This document shows, piece after piece, positions 51,315 through 61,257 of a stretch of 64,000 nt of DNA (position 1 is its first letter; each line of letters starts with the position of its first letter). The DNA comes from Bacteroidales bacterium (GTDB lineage: Bacteria > Bacteroidota > Bacteroidia > Bacteroidales > UBA3824): the NCBI GenBank assembly GCA_016286055.1, contig JAEERW010000001.1, positions 248,001 through 312,000 of the forward strand, read 5' to 3'. A program made the translations under genes and the position numbers. Under the pieces are notes generated by a model. It searched no databases. It saw nothing but the letters and a program-made list of their open reading frames with translations, and was not told the DNA's origin.

Positions 51315-54300
51315 ATGTCGGATTTGAGTGGCAAACAAAATAGAGGTTTTAATGTGTCAGAATTTTGGTTAAAAATTCTGCTTCTGATACTATTTTGTGC
51401 CGCTTTGTTGCCACAAAACGCTTATGCTCAGCAGTCTAACGACGAGTCTGGGCAAGAAGAGATTCGTGCTAAGGCCACTATTGACAGCATTCTCAACCTC
51501 ATTAAACCCACCATGCCCGACAGCCTGAAAGCATTGCTTTACAATCAGGTAGCCACTAGTTCTCCAAGCATTTCGGATCGTTTGAAATATGCAAACATGT
51601 CTTTGCAGTATTGCAACAAGACGATCGTTGACTCAATGATGCTTCAAAACAGGCTTGTCATTGGTTCCTGCTATTTTATTATGGGCAACAATACGCTAGT
51701 TCTGCCTTATCTTCGTCATACTGCGCTTTTGGCTAAGGATGCTAAAATTAATTATGCACTCCAAAGTACTTACCGAACCATGGCTCTCTACTACGAGCAG
51801 GTTAACAACAACGACAGTATGTTTTATTACTCCAAAAGGGCGTTGGAACTATGCATCGAAACCAAAGATACTCTTGCTATATCTCAATGCCATAAGGAGT
51901 TGGCTGTTAAATATCTGAATAGGGGATTTTACCATGAGGCGGGTGTCAACTATCAAAAAGCCTTGGAACTCGATTCTTTGTTGGGCAACCTCGCAGAATA
52001 TGCAGCCGATATTTACAGAATAGGAGAGATGTATACCGTTAACGACAATGTGGATATTTACAAGGCGAAGAGCTATCTTACTAAGGCGGTGACGATATTT
52101 GATTCTCTCAACCTGAGCGTTTATCGTACGATTGCTTATAAATATCTTGCTTATAATGCTTTAGCCACTGTATATATCAATCTTGCCGACAACTATCGAA
52201 ACAATGTTTACGCTGATAGCTGTTTTTATTTCAACAAGAAAGCACGAGATTTTTTTCAAAAGTCGGGATACGCCGATTATTATTATGCCTATCTCTGGAT
52301 TGTTTATGTTGACTATTTGCAATACTACAAACGATACAATGATGCTATCGACGTGCTTATGTCGATGGAGAGCCATATCAACAAAAGCAATGTGGATATG
52401 CTCAACATATATTACAGCCGTTGCCGCCAGATTTTTGCGCTTAAGGGCGACTACAAGCGAGCATACGAGTATATGGACCGTCACTACAAACTCGACCTTG
52501 CACATACACGCGATAGTGTGATCACTGTTATTTCAGATTCTAAAACCGAACAGGCATTAGCGTTGGAAGCCGTTGAACGTGAAAACGCAGAAAAACTCTT
52601 TGAGGCAGAAACCGAAAAGCTGAATGCCGAAACCAACAGACTTATGACTATTATTATCTCACTTTTGGTATGCCTTACGCTAGTTTCGCTGGTGGTTTTC
52701 TATATTTGGCGGATGTGGGTTATTAAACGTAACACCAACATAAAGCTTTCGGAAACCAACAAGATGCTTGACGCACAAAATACTGAATTGCAGATTCATA
52801 AGGATATAATGCTCGACCAATGGCACGCCGTGGAGGAGGTAAACTCCAAATTATTGAACAGCATACACTATGCGCAGCGAATACAAAAGGCTGCCGTGCC
52901 GTCGGAATCGGCTGTGCGTGAAATTTTTCCTGAAAGTTTTGTTTATTATCGTCCTCGTGATATTGTAAGTGGTGATTTCTATATGTCGATTAAGTGCGGC
53001 AGATATTCGGTGATGGTAACAGCCGACTGCACGGGACACGGTATTCCGGGCGCGTTTCTCTCTATGCTTGGCATTTCGGCTCTCAAAGAGATTCTTGCCA
53101 CCGAAGACGACGCTAAAAATCCTGGAAGGGTACTCGACCGTTTACGCGACTTTATTATTTCTACCCTCACACAGCCCGGACGTCGCCATCTCGATGATGG
53201 TATGGATATGACCATCTGCAGCATGGATTTGGAAAACAAAAAAATGTATTACGCTATTGCCGACCAAACAGCAGTGTTGGTGCGCAAAGGTGAGGCTATA
53301 AAACTCAAGGGCGACAATATGCCTGTGGGGCGTTCGTATTTGGGTATGAGAAATTTTCTCACTCAGATTACGATGATAGAACCCGGCGATATGGTGTATA
53401 TGTTTAGCGATGGTATTCAAGACCAGCTCGGCGGCGAAACAGCCGAAGACGGTACGCAGAAGAAATTTTTTATACGCCGCCTTATGGCTCTGCTGTCTGA
53501 ATTTGCCGACAAACCTATTGAAACTCAGCGGCAAACACTTGATCAAACCATCAGCGACTGGTGTGGCAACACTCCACAGGTAGACGATATGACATTGGTG
53601 GGCATAAGGGTAGGGGAGAAGCCTACCTCCAAACCTAATATTGTTTCCAAGATTGTAAGTGCAATTTTGTTCCCGTTGTTGATGGCACTTTCTATGTCGG
53701 CATATTCACAAGGACATAATACGGATTCGTACGAACCCAACAAACATCAGATTGATAGCATTTTGCATCTTATTACAGAAAACACGCCCGATAGTTTGAA
53801 GGCATATTATTACAATTCGGCTGCAGTTATCACTAACAATGTCTCCACCAGAGCAAATTTGGCTCAAAAATCGTTGGATTATTGCCCCGAAACCGACTTT
53901 GACTTAATTCTAAAAAACAATTATTTGATTGCATATTATCATTATGCATCCAACGAGATAGATACTTTTTTGATTTATATGAGCAAAAGCTTAACCCTTG
54001 CCCAACTCACAGATAATCTCTCTGCACTTCATAAGTTTTATAGGCTTTTCTCTTCATACTACGACTATATTAATAATAGCGATAGTATGTTTTATTACAT
54101 CAATAGGGCTTTGGATGTAAGTGTTAGTTTAAAAGATACTGCCGAAATGTCTAAGTGTTACAAAGATATTGGTTTGAAATATTATAATAGAGGATGCTTG
54201 CAGGAGGCAGAAAACGATTATCTCAAGGCCATTGAGCTGGATTCGTTGCATAACGATTCTCTCGGACTGGCGTATGGCTATTATCGTCTTGGCGAGATGT

Positions 54301-55886
54301 CGGTTTACACCCCTTACACCAATCGCACCATTGAAGAAGCCAAACTCTATTTGAATAAATCAATAGCTATTTATGCCATTAAACCACCTACAAAGTATTC
54401 TGATGTTATTTGTATGTATCTGGCTTACGATGCTCTTGCTGCTGCTTATATCAATATTGCCAAAAAGACCGGCGACAACCGCCTTGCCGACAGTTGCTAT
54501 TATTACAACAAGCAGGCGAGTGATTTCTTTAAGCAATCAGGTTATGACGATTATTATTGCTATGTGAGTATGGCATCGGTTGAGTATATGATTTTCAAGA
54601 AAAAATATAACGAGGCTCTGAAACTTCTTCTAAGCGTGGAATCTAAAATATCCATCAACAATTACGACCTTATTAGTGTTTGTTACGATAAATTTCGCCG
54701 AGTGTACGAAAAACTTGGCAACTACAAAAAGGCTTATGAATATTACGAAAAACTTTATACCTCGCAAAAACAACTTACCAACGATAGCACTGCCACTGCC
54801 ATTGCCGACAGTAGAGCCGAACAAGTGGTGCGTGTAGAAAAAATTAAGCGTGAAAATGCTGAACAGATACACGCTGCTGAAAGAGAACGACTTACATTAG
54901 ACCGTAGCCGTTTAAAAACCTTGCTTATTTCGTTGATAATAGGGTTGATATTGATTTCGCTTTTGGTGTTCTATATTTTTAGAATGTTGCGAGTGAAGAA
55001 AAAAGCCAATGAGGCTCTTGCTGCCAAAAACGAGGAGTATGTGACTCAGGCTACCGAACTGCAAATACACAAAGAGATAATTATGGAGCAGTGGCGCGAT
55101 GTGGAAACCATCAACAGCAAGATATCGCACAGTATCGAATATGCCCGACGCATACAGCAGGCGGCGTTTGTATCGGGCGATGGTATCCGCGACCACTTCC
55201 CCGATAGTTTTATTTTTTTCCGTCCGCTCGATGTTGTTAGCGGTGATTTTTATATGGCTGTTAAATGTGGCAAATATTCTGTGATGATAACAGCCGATTG
55301 TACAGGGCATGGTATCCCTGGGGCTTTTCTGTCGATGCTGGGTGTTTCGGCAGTTAAGGAATTTATGGTAACCGAAGATAACGCCGTAAATCCGGGTCTC
55401 GTACTCAACCGTATGCGTGATTTTATAAAATCAACTCTTGTTTCGCAAGCCGACCACCGTGTTGACGATGGTATGGATATGACCATTTGCTGTTTTGATT
55501 TTGAAAAAATGACAATCCATTATGCCATAGCCAACCAGACTGCTTTTATAATCCGCAATGGTGAAAGTATAAAACTTAAAGGCGACAGTATGCCTGTGGG
55601 GCGCTACATACGTGATGATGTGCCTTTTAGAACCCTTGAAATAGATATTGCCAAAGGCGACATGGTGTATATGTTTAGCGACGGAATACAAGACCAGCTT
55701 GGAGGTGATGTTCAAGAGTCGGGCACTCAGAAAAAATTCCTTTTGCGTCGTCTTGTGCCCGTGCTTGTGGATATGGCAGATAAGGCTGTTGACACTCAGT
55801 GCGATTTATTGGCTACGACAATTAATGATTGGTGCGGAGATACTCCACAAGTAGATGATATGACACTTGTGGGAATTCGCGTATAA
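51315..55886 (+). CDS. Fused double receptor: two complete TPR-TM-SpoIIE phosphatase units in one chain
   Basis: The product has 1523 residues. Unit 1: signal (~18-40), TPR-like helices (~45-400), TM (~442-465, IIISLLVCLTLVSLVVFYIW), coiled coil, SpoIIE/PP2C domain (~515-765) with SGDFYM, TADCTGHGIPGAFLSMLG, YMFSDGIQDQLGG and VDDMTLVGIRV. Here, where a single protein would stop, the frame runs on into unit 2, which keeps its own signal-like helix (~782-799, FPLLMALSMSAYSQ), TPR region, TM (~1200-1225) and second complete SpoIIE domain (~1290-1523). Topologically this gives sensor outside / enzyme inside twice. The two units and the separate next gene share IDSIL.LI...PDSLKA at the start. It is therefore a tandem duplicate joined by loss of a stop codon. 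Confidence 0.9.
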   Translation: MSDLSGKQNRGFNVSEFWLKILLLILFCAALLPQNAYAQQSNDESGQEEIRAKATIDSILNLIKPTMPDSLKALLYNQVATSSPSISDRLKYANMSLQYCNKTIVDSMMLQNRLVIGSCYFIMGNNTLVLPYLRHTALLAKDAKINYALQSTYRTMALYYEQVNNNDSMFYYSKRALELCIETKDTLAISQCHKELAVKYLNRGFYHEAGVNYQKALELDSLLGNLAEYAADIYRIGEMYTVNDNVDIYKAKSYLTKAVTIFDSLNLSVYRTIAYKYLAYNALATVYINLADNYRNNVYADSCFYFNKKARDFFQKSGYADYYYAYLWIVYVDYLQYYKRYNDAIDVLMSMESHINKSNVDMLNIYYSRCRQIFALKGDYKRAYEYMDRHYKLDLAHTRDSVITVISDSKTEQALALEAVERENAEKLFEAETEKLNAETNRLMTIIISLLVCLTLVSLVVFYIWRMWVIKRNTNIKLSETNKMLDAQNTELQIHKDIMLDQWHAVEEVNSKLLNSIHYAQRIQKAAVPSESAVREIFPESFVYYRPRDIVSGDFYMSIKCGRYSVMVTADCTGHGIPGAFLSMLGISALKEILATEDDAKNPGRVLDRLRDFIISTLTQPGRRHLDDGMDMTICSMDLENKKMYYAIADQTAVLVRKGEAIKLKGDNMPVGRSYLGMRNFLTQITMIEPGDMVYMFSDGIQDQLGGETAEDGTQKKFFIRRLMALLSEFADKPIETQRQTLDQTISDWCGNTPQVDDMTLVGIRVGEKPTSKPNIVSKIVSAILFPLLMALSMSAYSQGHNTDSYEPNKHQIDSILHLITENTPDSLKAYYYNSAAVITNNVSTRANLAQKSLDYCPETDFDLILKNNYLIAYYHYASNEIDTFLIYMSKSLTLAQLTDNLSALHKFYRLFSSYYDYINNSDSMFYYINRALDVSVSLKDTAEMSKCYKDIGLKYYNRGCLQEAENDYLKAIELDSLHNDSLGLAYGYYRLGEMSVYTPYTNRTIEEAKLYLNKSIAIYAIKPPTKYSDVICMYLAYDALAAAYINIAKKTGDNRLADSCYYYNKQASDFFKQSGYDDYYCYVSMASVEYMIFKKKYNEALKLLLSVESKISINNYDLISVCYDKFRRVYEKLGNYKKAYEYYEKLYTSQKQLTNDSTATAIADSRAEQVVRVEKIKRENAEQIHAAERERLTLDRSRLKTLLISLIIGLILISLLVFYIFRMLRVKKKANEALAAKNEEYVTQATELQIHKEIIMEQWRDVETINSKISHSIEYARRIQQAAFVSGDGIRDHFPDSFIFFRPLDVVSGDFYMAVKCGKYSVMITADCTGHGIPGAFLSMLGVSAVKEFMVTEDNAVNPGLVLNRMRDFIKSTLVSQADHRVDDGMDMTICCFDFEKMTIHYAIANQTAFIIRNGESIKLKGDSMPVGRYIRDDVPFRTLEIDIAKGDMVYMFSDGIQDQLGGDVQESGTQKKFLLRRLVPVLVDMADKAVDTQCDLLATTINDWCGDTPQVDDMTLVGIRV

Positions 55887-55903
55887 AAGATTTGTTTTTT
55901 CAA

Positions 55904-55934
55904 TTGTTTTTTTCATTTTTTTGCCTTATTTTTG
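55904..55934 (+). promoter_or_regulatory. Bacteroidota promoter of the third phosphatase gene
   Basis: TTG (55904-55906), 20-nt spacer, TATTTTTG (55927-55934). Confidence 0.65.
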
Positions 55935-55955
55935 TAGGCTCAATAATCTGTTGTC

Positions 55956-58178
55956 TTGAATAGGATAAAGTTTATATTGCCCCTTGTGTTGATACTAGCG
56001 CTTAATAGTGCATCGGTATTGGCGTTGCCTTACGGAGATTCTCCGGGAGGTGAGGTTATGGACAAAGCTCAAGCTGACAGTTTACTCGCCCTTATCACCG
56101 ACGATACTCCTGATAGTCTTAAGGCCATTTATTACAACAAAGTGGCGTATCAGATTAGCAATCTCGACCTTAGACGCGAGTATGCTCAATTGTCGTTGAA
56201 ATGTTGCAACCATCAGTATCCAGAGCTTATGCTCGATAATTATGCTCTAATTTCCAATTGCTATTATGTTACCAACAAGATGGATGGCTTTTTGCTGTAT
56301 CTGTTTACGGGAATCCGAATGGCAACAATTAATGGAAGTAGCGTTTATTTACAGCGTTTTTACAAGATGATGTCGGTATATTACGACCGAAGCAACAAGA
56401 GCGACAGCATGTTTTACTACATCAACAAGGCACTCGAAATCTGTGTTTCGGCTCACGACACTGTTAATATGGCTCTGTGTTATCAGGAACTCGGGTTAAA
56501 ATATGCCAACAGATGTTGTTATAGAGAGGCAGAGTCGTGCTACCGTCATGCTTTAGAGCTGGATTCGATTAGAGGTGACAAGCTTGAATATGCTATCGAC
56601 TGCTACCGTTTGGGCGAATTGTTTGTGGAATGGTCTAAATCTGAATCGGACATTGTGTATGCCAAAAACATATTGGTAAAGTCAGTAGGTTTGTTCGAAT
56701 CGCATAATTCCGACAATTATCGTTACCAAATTTTCAGTCATCTGGCTTACGATGCCCTTGCTAAGGCGTATATTTGTCTTGCCGAAAAAAAAGGCAACGA
56801 TCAATTTGCCGATTCATGTTTTTATTATAATCGTCTGGCTCGCAATTATTTCTTCGATTCAGGCTACGATGATTATTACTGTTGTTATGTAAGCTTTACT
56901 TATGTAGACCATCTTATATATTGTAAAAGATTTAAAGATGCACTTAAAGTATTACTTGCATTAAAAAAGAATATTAATCAGAATAACATCGACTTATTGT
57001 ATAAATATTTTTATTATCAACGTTGCGTGTATGCAGCTTTAGGTGACTATCAGAATGCCTATGCCTCGTTAGAGAAATATATAGAATATAGTCGTTTGTT
57101 AAGCAACGACAGTACCATGACAGTGATTTCAGATTCAAAGACAGAACAAGCTGTGATGATAGAGCGAATCAAGCGAGAATCGGATTTGGATGTATATCGT
57201 TCGGAGCAACGAAGAATGCAAACATTTAATATTTCTCTGATAGTGGTATTGTGCTTGGTTTTCGTTATGGTGATTTTTATTCTTAGAGCATTGAAATTTA
57301 GAAAGAAGGCAAACCAAGAACTATCTGAGAAAAACCAACTATTGAATCTTCAAAAAAACGAGATAGCCGCCCAACGAGATGAAATAACTCTGCAACGTGA
57401 TGAAATAGAGACTGTTAATACGGAGCTTGTGCGTAGTATCAATTATGCCGAACGCATTCAACGTGCTGCTGTGCCTACATCTGCCGACATACATAAGATT
57501 TTTGACCAATGTTTTGTTTTTTACCGTCCACGCGATATTGTAAGTGGTGATTTTTTCCGCACCGAAAAATGTGGACGATATTCTGTAATGGTAACCGCCG
57601 ACTGCACGGGACATGGCATTCCCGGAGCGTTTTTATCGATGCTTGGTATCTCCGCTCTTAAAGAATTTTTGGTGAATGAAGAAGATGCTGCCAACCCTGG
57701 AACGGTACTGGACCGTATGCGCGAATTTGTAAAATCCACATTAGTAACATCTTACGACGGGTTGAATATTAGCGATGGTATGGATATGACCATTTGCAGT
57801 ATTGACCACAAAACAATGCAGATGCGTTATGCAATTGCTAATCAACGTGCTTATATCGTGCGTAATGGCAACATTATTAAACTTACTGGCGATAAAATGC
57901 CTGTGGGACGTTCGTTTATGGAACGTGAACATTTTCAGTCGTTTACCATTGCTCTCGAGCATAACGATATGTTATATATGTTTACCGACGGTATTCAAGA
58001 CCAGTTTGGTGGCGAAAAACTAAAAAAATTCAAATTAAACCGAGTGGTGGAAACTCTTGTTTCGGTTGCTGAGAAACCTGTTGATGAGCAATACCAGATT
58101 ATTGACAAAACTTTGACAGATTGGCGTGGCGACAACCCTCAGGTTGATGATATTACCATGGTGGGCATTAGAGTGTGA
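55956..58178 (+). CDS. TPR-TM-SpoIIE receptor phosphatase, third tandem unit
   Basis: The start is TTG at 55956: no ATG precedes the signal peptide (LNRIKFILPLVLILALNSAS), and the first ATG (residue ~35) would remove it; 740 residues. TPR-like sensor ~40-410 with the family start ADSLLALITDDTPDSLKA; TM ~422-446 (ISLIVVLCLVFVMVIFILRA); coiled coil; SpoIIE/PP2C domain ~512-740 with SGDFFRT, TADCTGHGIPGAFLS, YMFTDGIQDQFGGE and DDITMVGIRV, all metal residues present. Homologous to both halves of the upstream fused protein, so this locus is a triplication. Own promoter 22 nt upstream. The target is unknown; in bacteria such phosphatases usually act on STAS-domain antagonists or sigma pathways. Confidence 0.9.
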   Translation: MNRIKFILPLVLILALNSASVLALPYGDSPGGEVMDKAQADSLLALITDDTPDSLKAIYYNKVAYQISNLDLRREYAQLSLKCCNHQYPELMLDNYALISNCYYVTNKMDGFLLYLFTGIRMATINGSSVYLQRFYKMMSVYYDRSNKSDSMFYYINKALEICVSAHDTVNMALCYQELGLKYANRCCYREAESCYRHALELDSIRGDKLEYAIDCYRLGELFVEWSKSESDIVYAKNILVKSVGLFESHNSDNYRYQIFSHLAYDALAKAYICLAEKKGNDQFADSCFYYNRLARNYFFDSGYDDYYCCYVSFTYVDHLIYCKRFKDALKVLLALKKNINQNNIDLLYKYFYYQRCVYAALGDYQNAYASLEKYIEYSRLLSNDSTMTVISDSKTEQAVMIERIKRESDLDVYRSEQRRMQTFNISLIVVLCLVFVMVIFILRALKFRKKANQELSEKNQLLNLQKNEIAAQRDEITLQRDEIETVNTELVRSINYAERIQRAAVPTSADIHKIFDQCFVFYRPRDIVSGDFFRTEKCGRYSVMVTADCTGHGIPGAFLSMLGISALKEFLVNEEDAANPGTVLDRMREFVKSTLVTSYDGLNISDGMDMTICSIDHKTMQMRYAIANQRAYIVRNGNIIKLTGDKMPVGRSFMEREHFQSFTIALEHNDMLYMFTDGIQDQFGGEKLKKFKLNRVVETLVSVAEKPVDEQYQIIDKTLTDWRGDNPQVDDITMVGIRV

Positions 58179-58265
58179 TTCCACACCTTTTTATATTATA
58201 TCAGAAAAAAAATATTCATTTTCTAAAAAAAATCTCTCAAACTGTTTTTTTCTCAAAAATAAACC

Positions 58266-58273
58266 ATAACTTT
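58266..58273 (+). promoter_or_regulatory. -7 element of rpsO
   Basis: TAACTTTG followed by CGCC, 53 nt before the ATG. The same 12-mer TAACTTTGCGCC precedes nifJ (61386). Confidence 0.55.
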
Positions 58274-58326
58274 GCGCCCGAAAATAGAAGTAATATATTA
58301 TTGATTTTAAATTAAACATTTACATT

Positions 58327-58602
58327 ATGTATTTGGACGCTGAAAAGAAAAAAGAAATTTTCGAAAAGTACTCCTACGGAAAGTCTAATACAGACACCGG
58401 ATCAGTTGAAAGCCAGGTTGCCTTATTTTCCTACCGTATTCAGCACCTCACCGAACACCTTAAAGCTAATCACAAGGACTTCGGTACTAAGAGGGCGTTG
58501 ACAATGTTGGTAGGCAAAAGGCGTTCGTTGCTCGATTACCTCAAAAAGAAAGACATCGAGCGTTACAGAGCACTCATCAAGGCACTCAACCTGAGAAAAT
58601 AA
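58327..58602 (+). CDS. rpsO: 30S ribosomal protein S15
   Basis: The product has 91 residues, standard S15 length. Signature: SNTDTGSVESQVALFSYRI (residues ~19-37), HLKANHKDFGTKRALTMLVG (~43-62), KRRSLLDYLKKKDIERYRAL (~63-82). S15 binds 16S rRNA helices 20-22 and starts central-domain assembly. It precedes pnp, as in most bacteria, but here a strong terminator (58611-58660) lies between the two, so pnp is expressed partly or wholly from its own signals. The leader of ~50 nt is too short and AT-rich to show an obvious S15 autoregulatory fold. Confidence 0.97.
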   Translation: MYLDAEKKKEIFEKYSYGKSNTDTGSVESQVALFSYRIQHLTEHLKANHKDFGTKRALTMLVGKRRSLLDYLKKKDIERYRALIKALNLRK

Positions 58603-58610
58603 TTTTTTAA

Positions 58611-58660
58611 AAAGGAAAGGCAGCCTTCAATATCAGAGGCGCCTTTCCTTTATTTTTTTT
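58611..58660 (+). terminator. Terminator of rpsO
   Basis: AAAGGAAAGGC (58611-58621) / GCCTTTCCTTT (58641-58651), perfect 11-bp stem, then T8. Confidence 0.92.
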
Positions 58661-58708
58661 ATGAAAATCACATCTGGGCAGTCTACCCGCCCCCTAATAT
58701 AAGACATT

Positions 58709-61018
58709 ATGAACATATTTACAAAAGAAATCGACCTCGGCGACGGACGCAAAGTTTCGATCGAGACCGGAAAGTTGGCTAAGCAGGCCGACGGCTCGGT
58801 AGTATTGCGTCAGGGCAACACAATGCTCCTCGCCACCGTTTGTTCAAGCAAAGACTCAAATCCGGAAGCCGACTTTATGCCGCTTACCGTTGAATACCAA
58901 GAAAAATATTACGCCAACGGACGTTTCCCGGGCGGATTCCTCAAACGTGAGGGCAAACCCTCGGAACACGAGATTCTTACCGCAAGACTTATCGACCGCG
59001 CTCTTCGTCCGTTGTTCCCAAAAGATTATCACTCTGAAACTTTCGTAAACGTATTTTTGATTTCTGCCGACAAGGAGACTATGCCCGATGCATACGCCGG
59101 ATTTGCCGCTTCGTGTGCTTTGGCTGTATCTGACGTTCCGATTCAGGAGTTCATCTCCGAAGTTCGCGTGGCTCGTGTTGATGGCAAAATGGTTATCAAC
59201 CCCACTTTTGAGCAGAACGAAAAGGCTGACATCGAACTCGTGGTAGGTGCTACTTACGACAATATCCTTATGGTTGAGGGTGAGATGAACGAGGTGTCAG
59301 AAGCCGAAATGCTCGACGCTATCAAGGCAGCTCACGAGGCTATCAAACCTATGTGCACCTTGCAGAAAGAGCTGGCTGAGGAAATGGGTATCACAAAACG
59401 TGAATACGAACCCGAGATTTCTGACCCCGAGCTCAAAGAGAAAATCGACAAAGAACTTTATCAGAAAATATACGACACAGCAAAACTCGCTCTTCCCAAA
59501 CACGAGCGTGCAGATGCTTTTGATAAAATTAAAGAAGACTTTGAGGCTTCGCTCGGTCTTACCGAGGAGGAACTCGAAGAGAAAAAACTTCTTATCGACC
59601 GTTACTTCGACGATTCGCTCCGTACTGCTGTACGCCGCTTGATCTTAGACGAAGGTATCCGTCTCGATGGTCGTAAGACTAATGAGATTCGTCCTATCTG
59701 GTGCGAGACTGATGTATTGCCCTCGGCTCACGGTTCGGCTATCTTCACCCGTGGCGAAACTCAGAGCCTTGCTACTTGTACTCTCGGCACCAAGCTCGAC
59801 GAGCAGATTATTGACGACGTTTTGGAGCAGGGTCGCAACACATTCCTTCTCCACTACAATTTCCCGCCGTTTGCCACAGGCGAGGCAAAAGCTTCGCGTG
59901 GTGTTTCGCGTCGCGAAATCGGTCACGGAAACTTGGCTCACCGCGCACTCAAAAAGGTGCTTCCTTCTCCCGAAGAAAATCCCTACACTATCCGTGTGGT
60001 ATCAGATATTTTGGAATCTAACGGTTCTTCGTCGATGGCTTCGGTATGCGGCGGCTGTCTTGCATTGATGGATGCCGGCGTTAAGCTCCGCAAACCTGTT
60101 TCGGGTATTGCAATGGGTCTTATTACCGACACTGAATCAGACAAATACGCTGTTCTCTCCGATATTCTTGGCGACGAAGACCACCTTGGCGATATGGACT
60201 TTAAGGTTACAGGTACTCGCGACGGTATCACCGCTTGCCAAATGGATATCAAGGTAGACGGTTTGAGTTACGAAATTCTTGCTAAGGCTTTGCAACAAGC
60301 AAAAGAGGGTCGTGCTCACATTCTCGGCATTATGCTTCAAACTATTGCAGAGCCCCGTGCCGACTACAAACCGTTTGTTCCCCGCATGGAGAAATTCTCT
60401 ATTGCAAAAGATTACATCGGCGCAGTTATCGGACCCGGCGGAAAGGTTATCCAAGAGATTCAAGCCGACACCAACACCGTTATCACTATCGATGAGGTTG
60501 ACAATCAGGGCATTGTTTGCATTGCGGCCGTTAACAAAGAAGATATGGAACGCGCTACTGCACGCATCAAGGCTATTGTGGCTGAACCCGAAGTTGGCGA
60601 AACCTACAAAGGCAAAGTTACATCTATTCAATCTTTCGGAGCATTTGTAGAGATTCTCCCCGGCAAAGAGGGACTTCTCCACGTATCTGAAATTGATTGG
60701 AAACGTATCGAAAACGTTGAAGACGTTCTTCACGAAGGCGACGAAATCGAAGTTAAACTCCTTGAAGTAGACAAGAAGAGCGGCAAGCTCCGTCTTTCGC
60801 ACCGTGAACTCCTTCCCAAACCCGAAGGCTATGTAGAGCGTCCTGCACGTCCCGAAGGCGAGCGTCGTCCCAGTGGCGACCGTCGTCAAGGCGGATTCAA
60901 CCGTGGTGGCGACCGCAACGACCGCGGCGGCAATTTCCGTGGCGGCGACCGCAGAGGCGGCAATGGCAACGGCAATTTCCGTCCCCGCAACAACGGCGGC
61001 GAAAATCCCCAAGCATAA
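58709..61018 (+). CDS. pnp: Polyribonucleotide nucleotidyltransferase (PNPase)
   Basis: The product has 769 residues. Two RNase PH domains (~1-220 and ~315-550) flank the helical linker; the first has [16 protein letters not shown], the second [23 protein letters not shown], and [10 protein letters not shown] with the DxMD-type active-site region. Then a KH domain (~560-615, [12 protein letters not shown]) and an S1 domain (~625-695, [20 protein letters not shown]). The C-terminus is an unusually long RGG-rich tail (~700-769; repeats such as [10 protein letters not shown]) likely to bind RNA or protein partners. PNPase degrades RNA from the 3' end by phosphorolysis and can add tails. A terminator follows (61041-61074). 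Confidence 0.97.
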   Translation: MNIFTKEIDLGDGRKVSIETGKLAKQADGSVVLRQGNTMLLATVCSSKDSNPEADFMPLTVEYQEKYYANGRFPGGFLKREGKPSEHEILTARLIDRALRPLFPKDYHSETFVNVFLISADKETMPDAYAGFAASCALAVSDVPIQEFISEVRVARVDGKMVINPTFEQNEKADIELVVGATYDNILMVEGEMNEVSEAEMLDAIKAAHEAIKPMCTLQKELAEEMGITKREYEPEISDPELKEKIDKELYQKIYDTAKLALPKHERADAFDKIKEDFEASLGLTEEELEEKKLLIDRYFDDSLRTAVRRLILDEGIRLDGRKTNEIRPIWCETDVLPSAHGSAIFTRGETQSLATCTLGTKLDEQIIDDVLEQGRNTFLLHYNFPPFATGEAKASRGVSRREIGHGNLAHRALKKVLPSPEENPYTIRVVSDILESNGSSSMASVCGGCLALMDAGVKLRKPVSGIAMGLITDTESDKYAVLSDILGDEDHLGDMDFKVTGTRDGITACQMDIKVDGLSYEILAKALQQAKEGRAHILGIMLQTIAEPRADYKPFVPRMEKFSIAKDYIGAVIGPGGKVIQEIQADTNTVITIDEVDNQGIVCIAAVNKEDMERATARIKAIVAEPEVGETYKGKVTSIQSFGAFVEILPGKEGLLHVSEIDWKRIENVEDVLHEGDEIEVKLLEVDKKSGKLRLSHRELLPKPEGYVERPARPEGERRPSGDRRQGGFNRGGDRNDRGGNFRGGDRRGGNGNGNFRPRNNGGENPQA

Positions 61019-61040
61019 TCTTTGATTGATTATAACAAAA

Positions 61041-61074
61041 AATCCCGGCAGGTTTTACTGTCGGGATTTTTTTT
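61041..61074 (+). terminator. Terminator of pnp
   Basis: AATCCCGGCAG (61041-61051) / CTGTCGGGATT (61058-61068), then T-run. Confidence 0.92.
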
Positions 61075-61082
61075 GTGTTGTG

Positions 61083-61221
61083 CTAAATATAATCCTCCAA
61101 TAGGAATTTCCACACCGGCAACACTTCTATTGTTGTGCCGTCTATTTCCAATGTTCTGTCATCTTCTTTGGTAACTATGATATTTTTCGCGAATCAGTTT
61201 TTTGAGTATTTCTTTGTCCAT
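61083..61221 (-). pseudogene. Internally deleted DUF4143-type AAA+ ATPase (N- and C-terminal ends only)
   Basis: From ATG 61221 (minus) the frame reads MDKEILKKLIREKYH, like the first residues of the intact ATPase (MMEKSLAKRLIVEYQ). About 15 codons in, the frame is lost, and in another frame the family's C-terminal end follows: NIIVTKEDDRTLEIDG, TTIEVLPVWKFLLEDYI, stop at 61083-61085; compare NVLPIWKWLL in the intact protein. So ~370 codons, including Walker A and B, have been removed, leaving a frameshifted joint near 61180-61195. Upstream on this strand are a -7-like TTTCTTTG (61248-61241) and a palindromic array (61258-61303). Too short and broken for automatic gene calling. Confidence 0.75.
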
Positions 61222-61257
61222 ATATTTTTATATTTTTCGACAAAGAAACAAAAAGTT

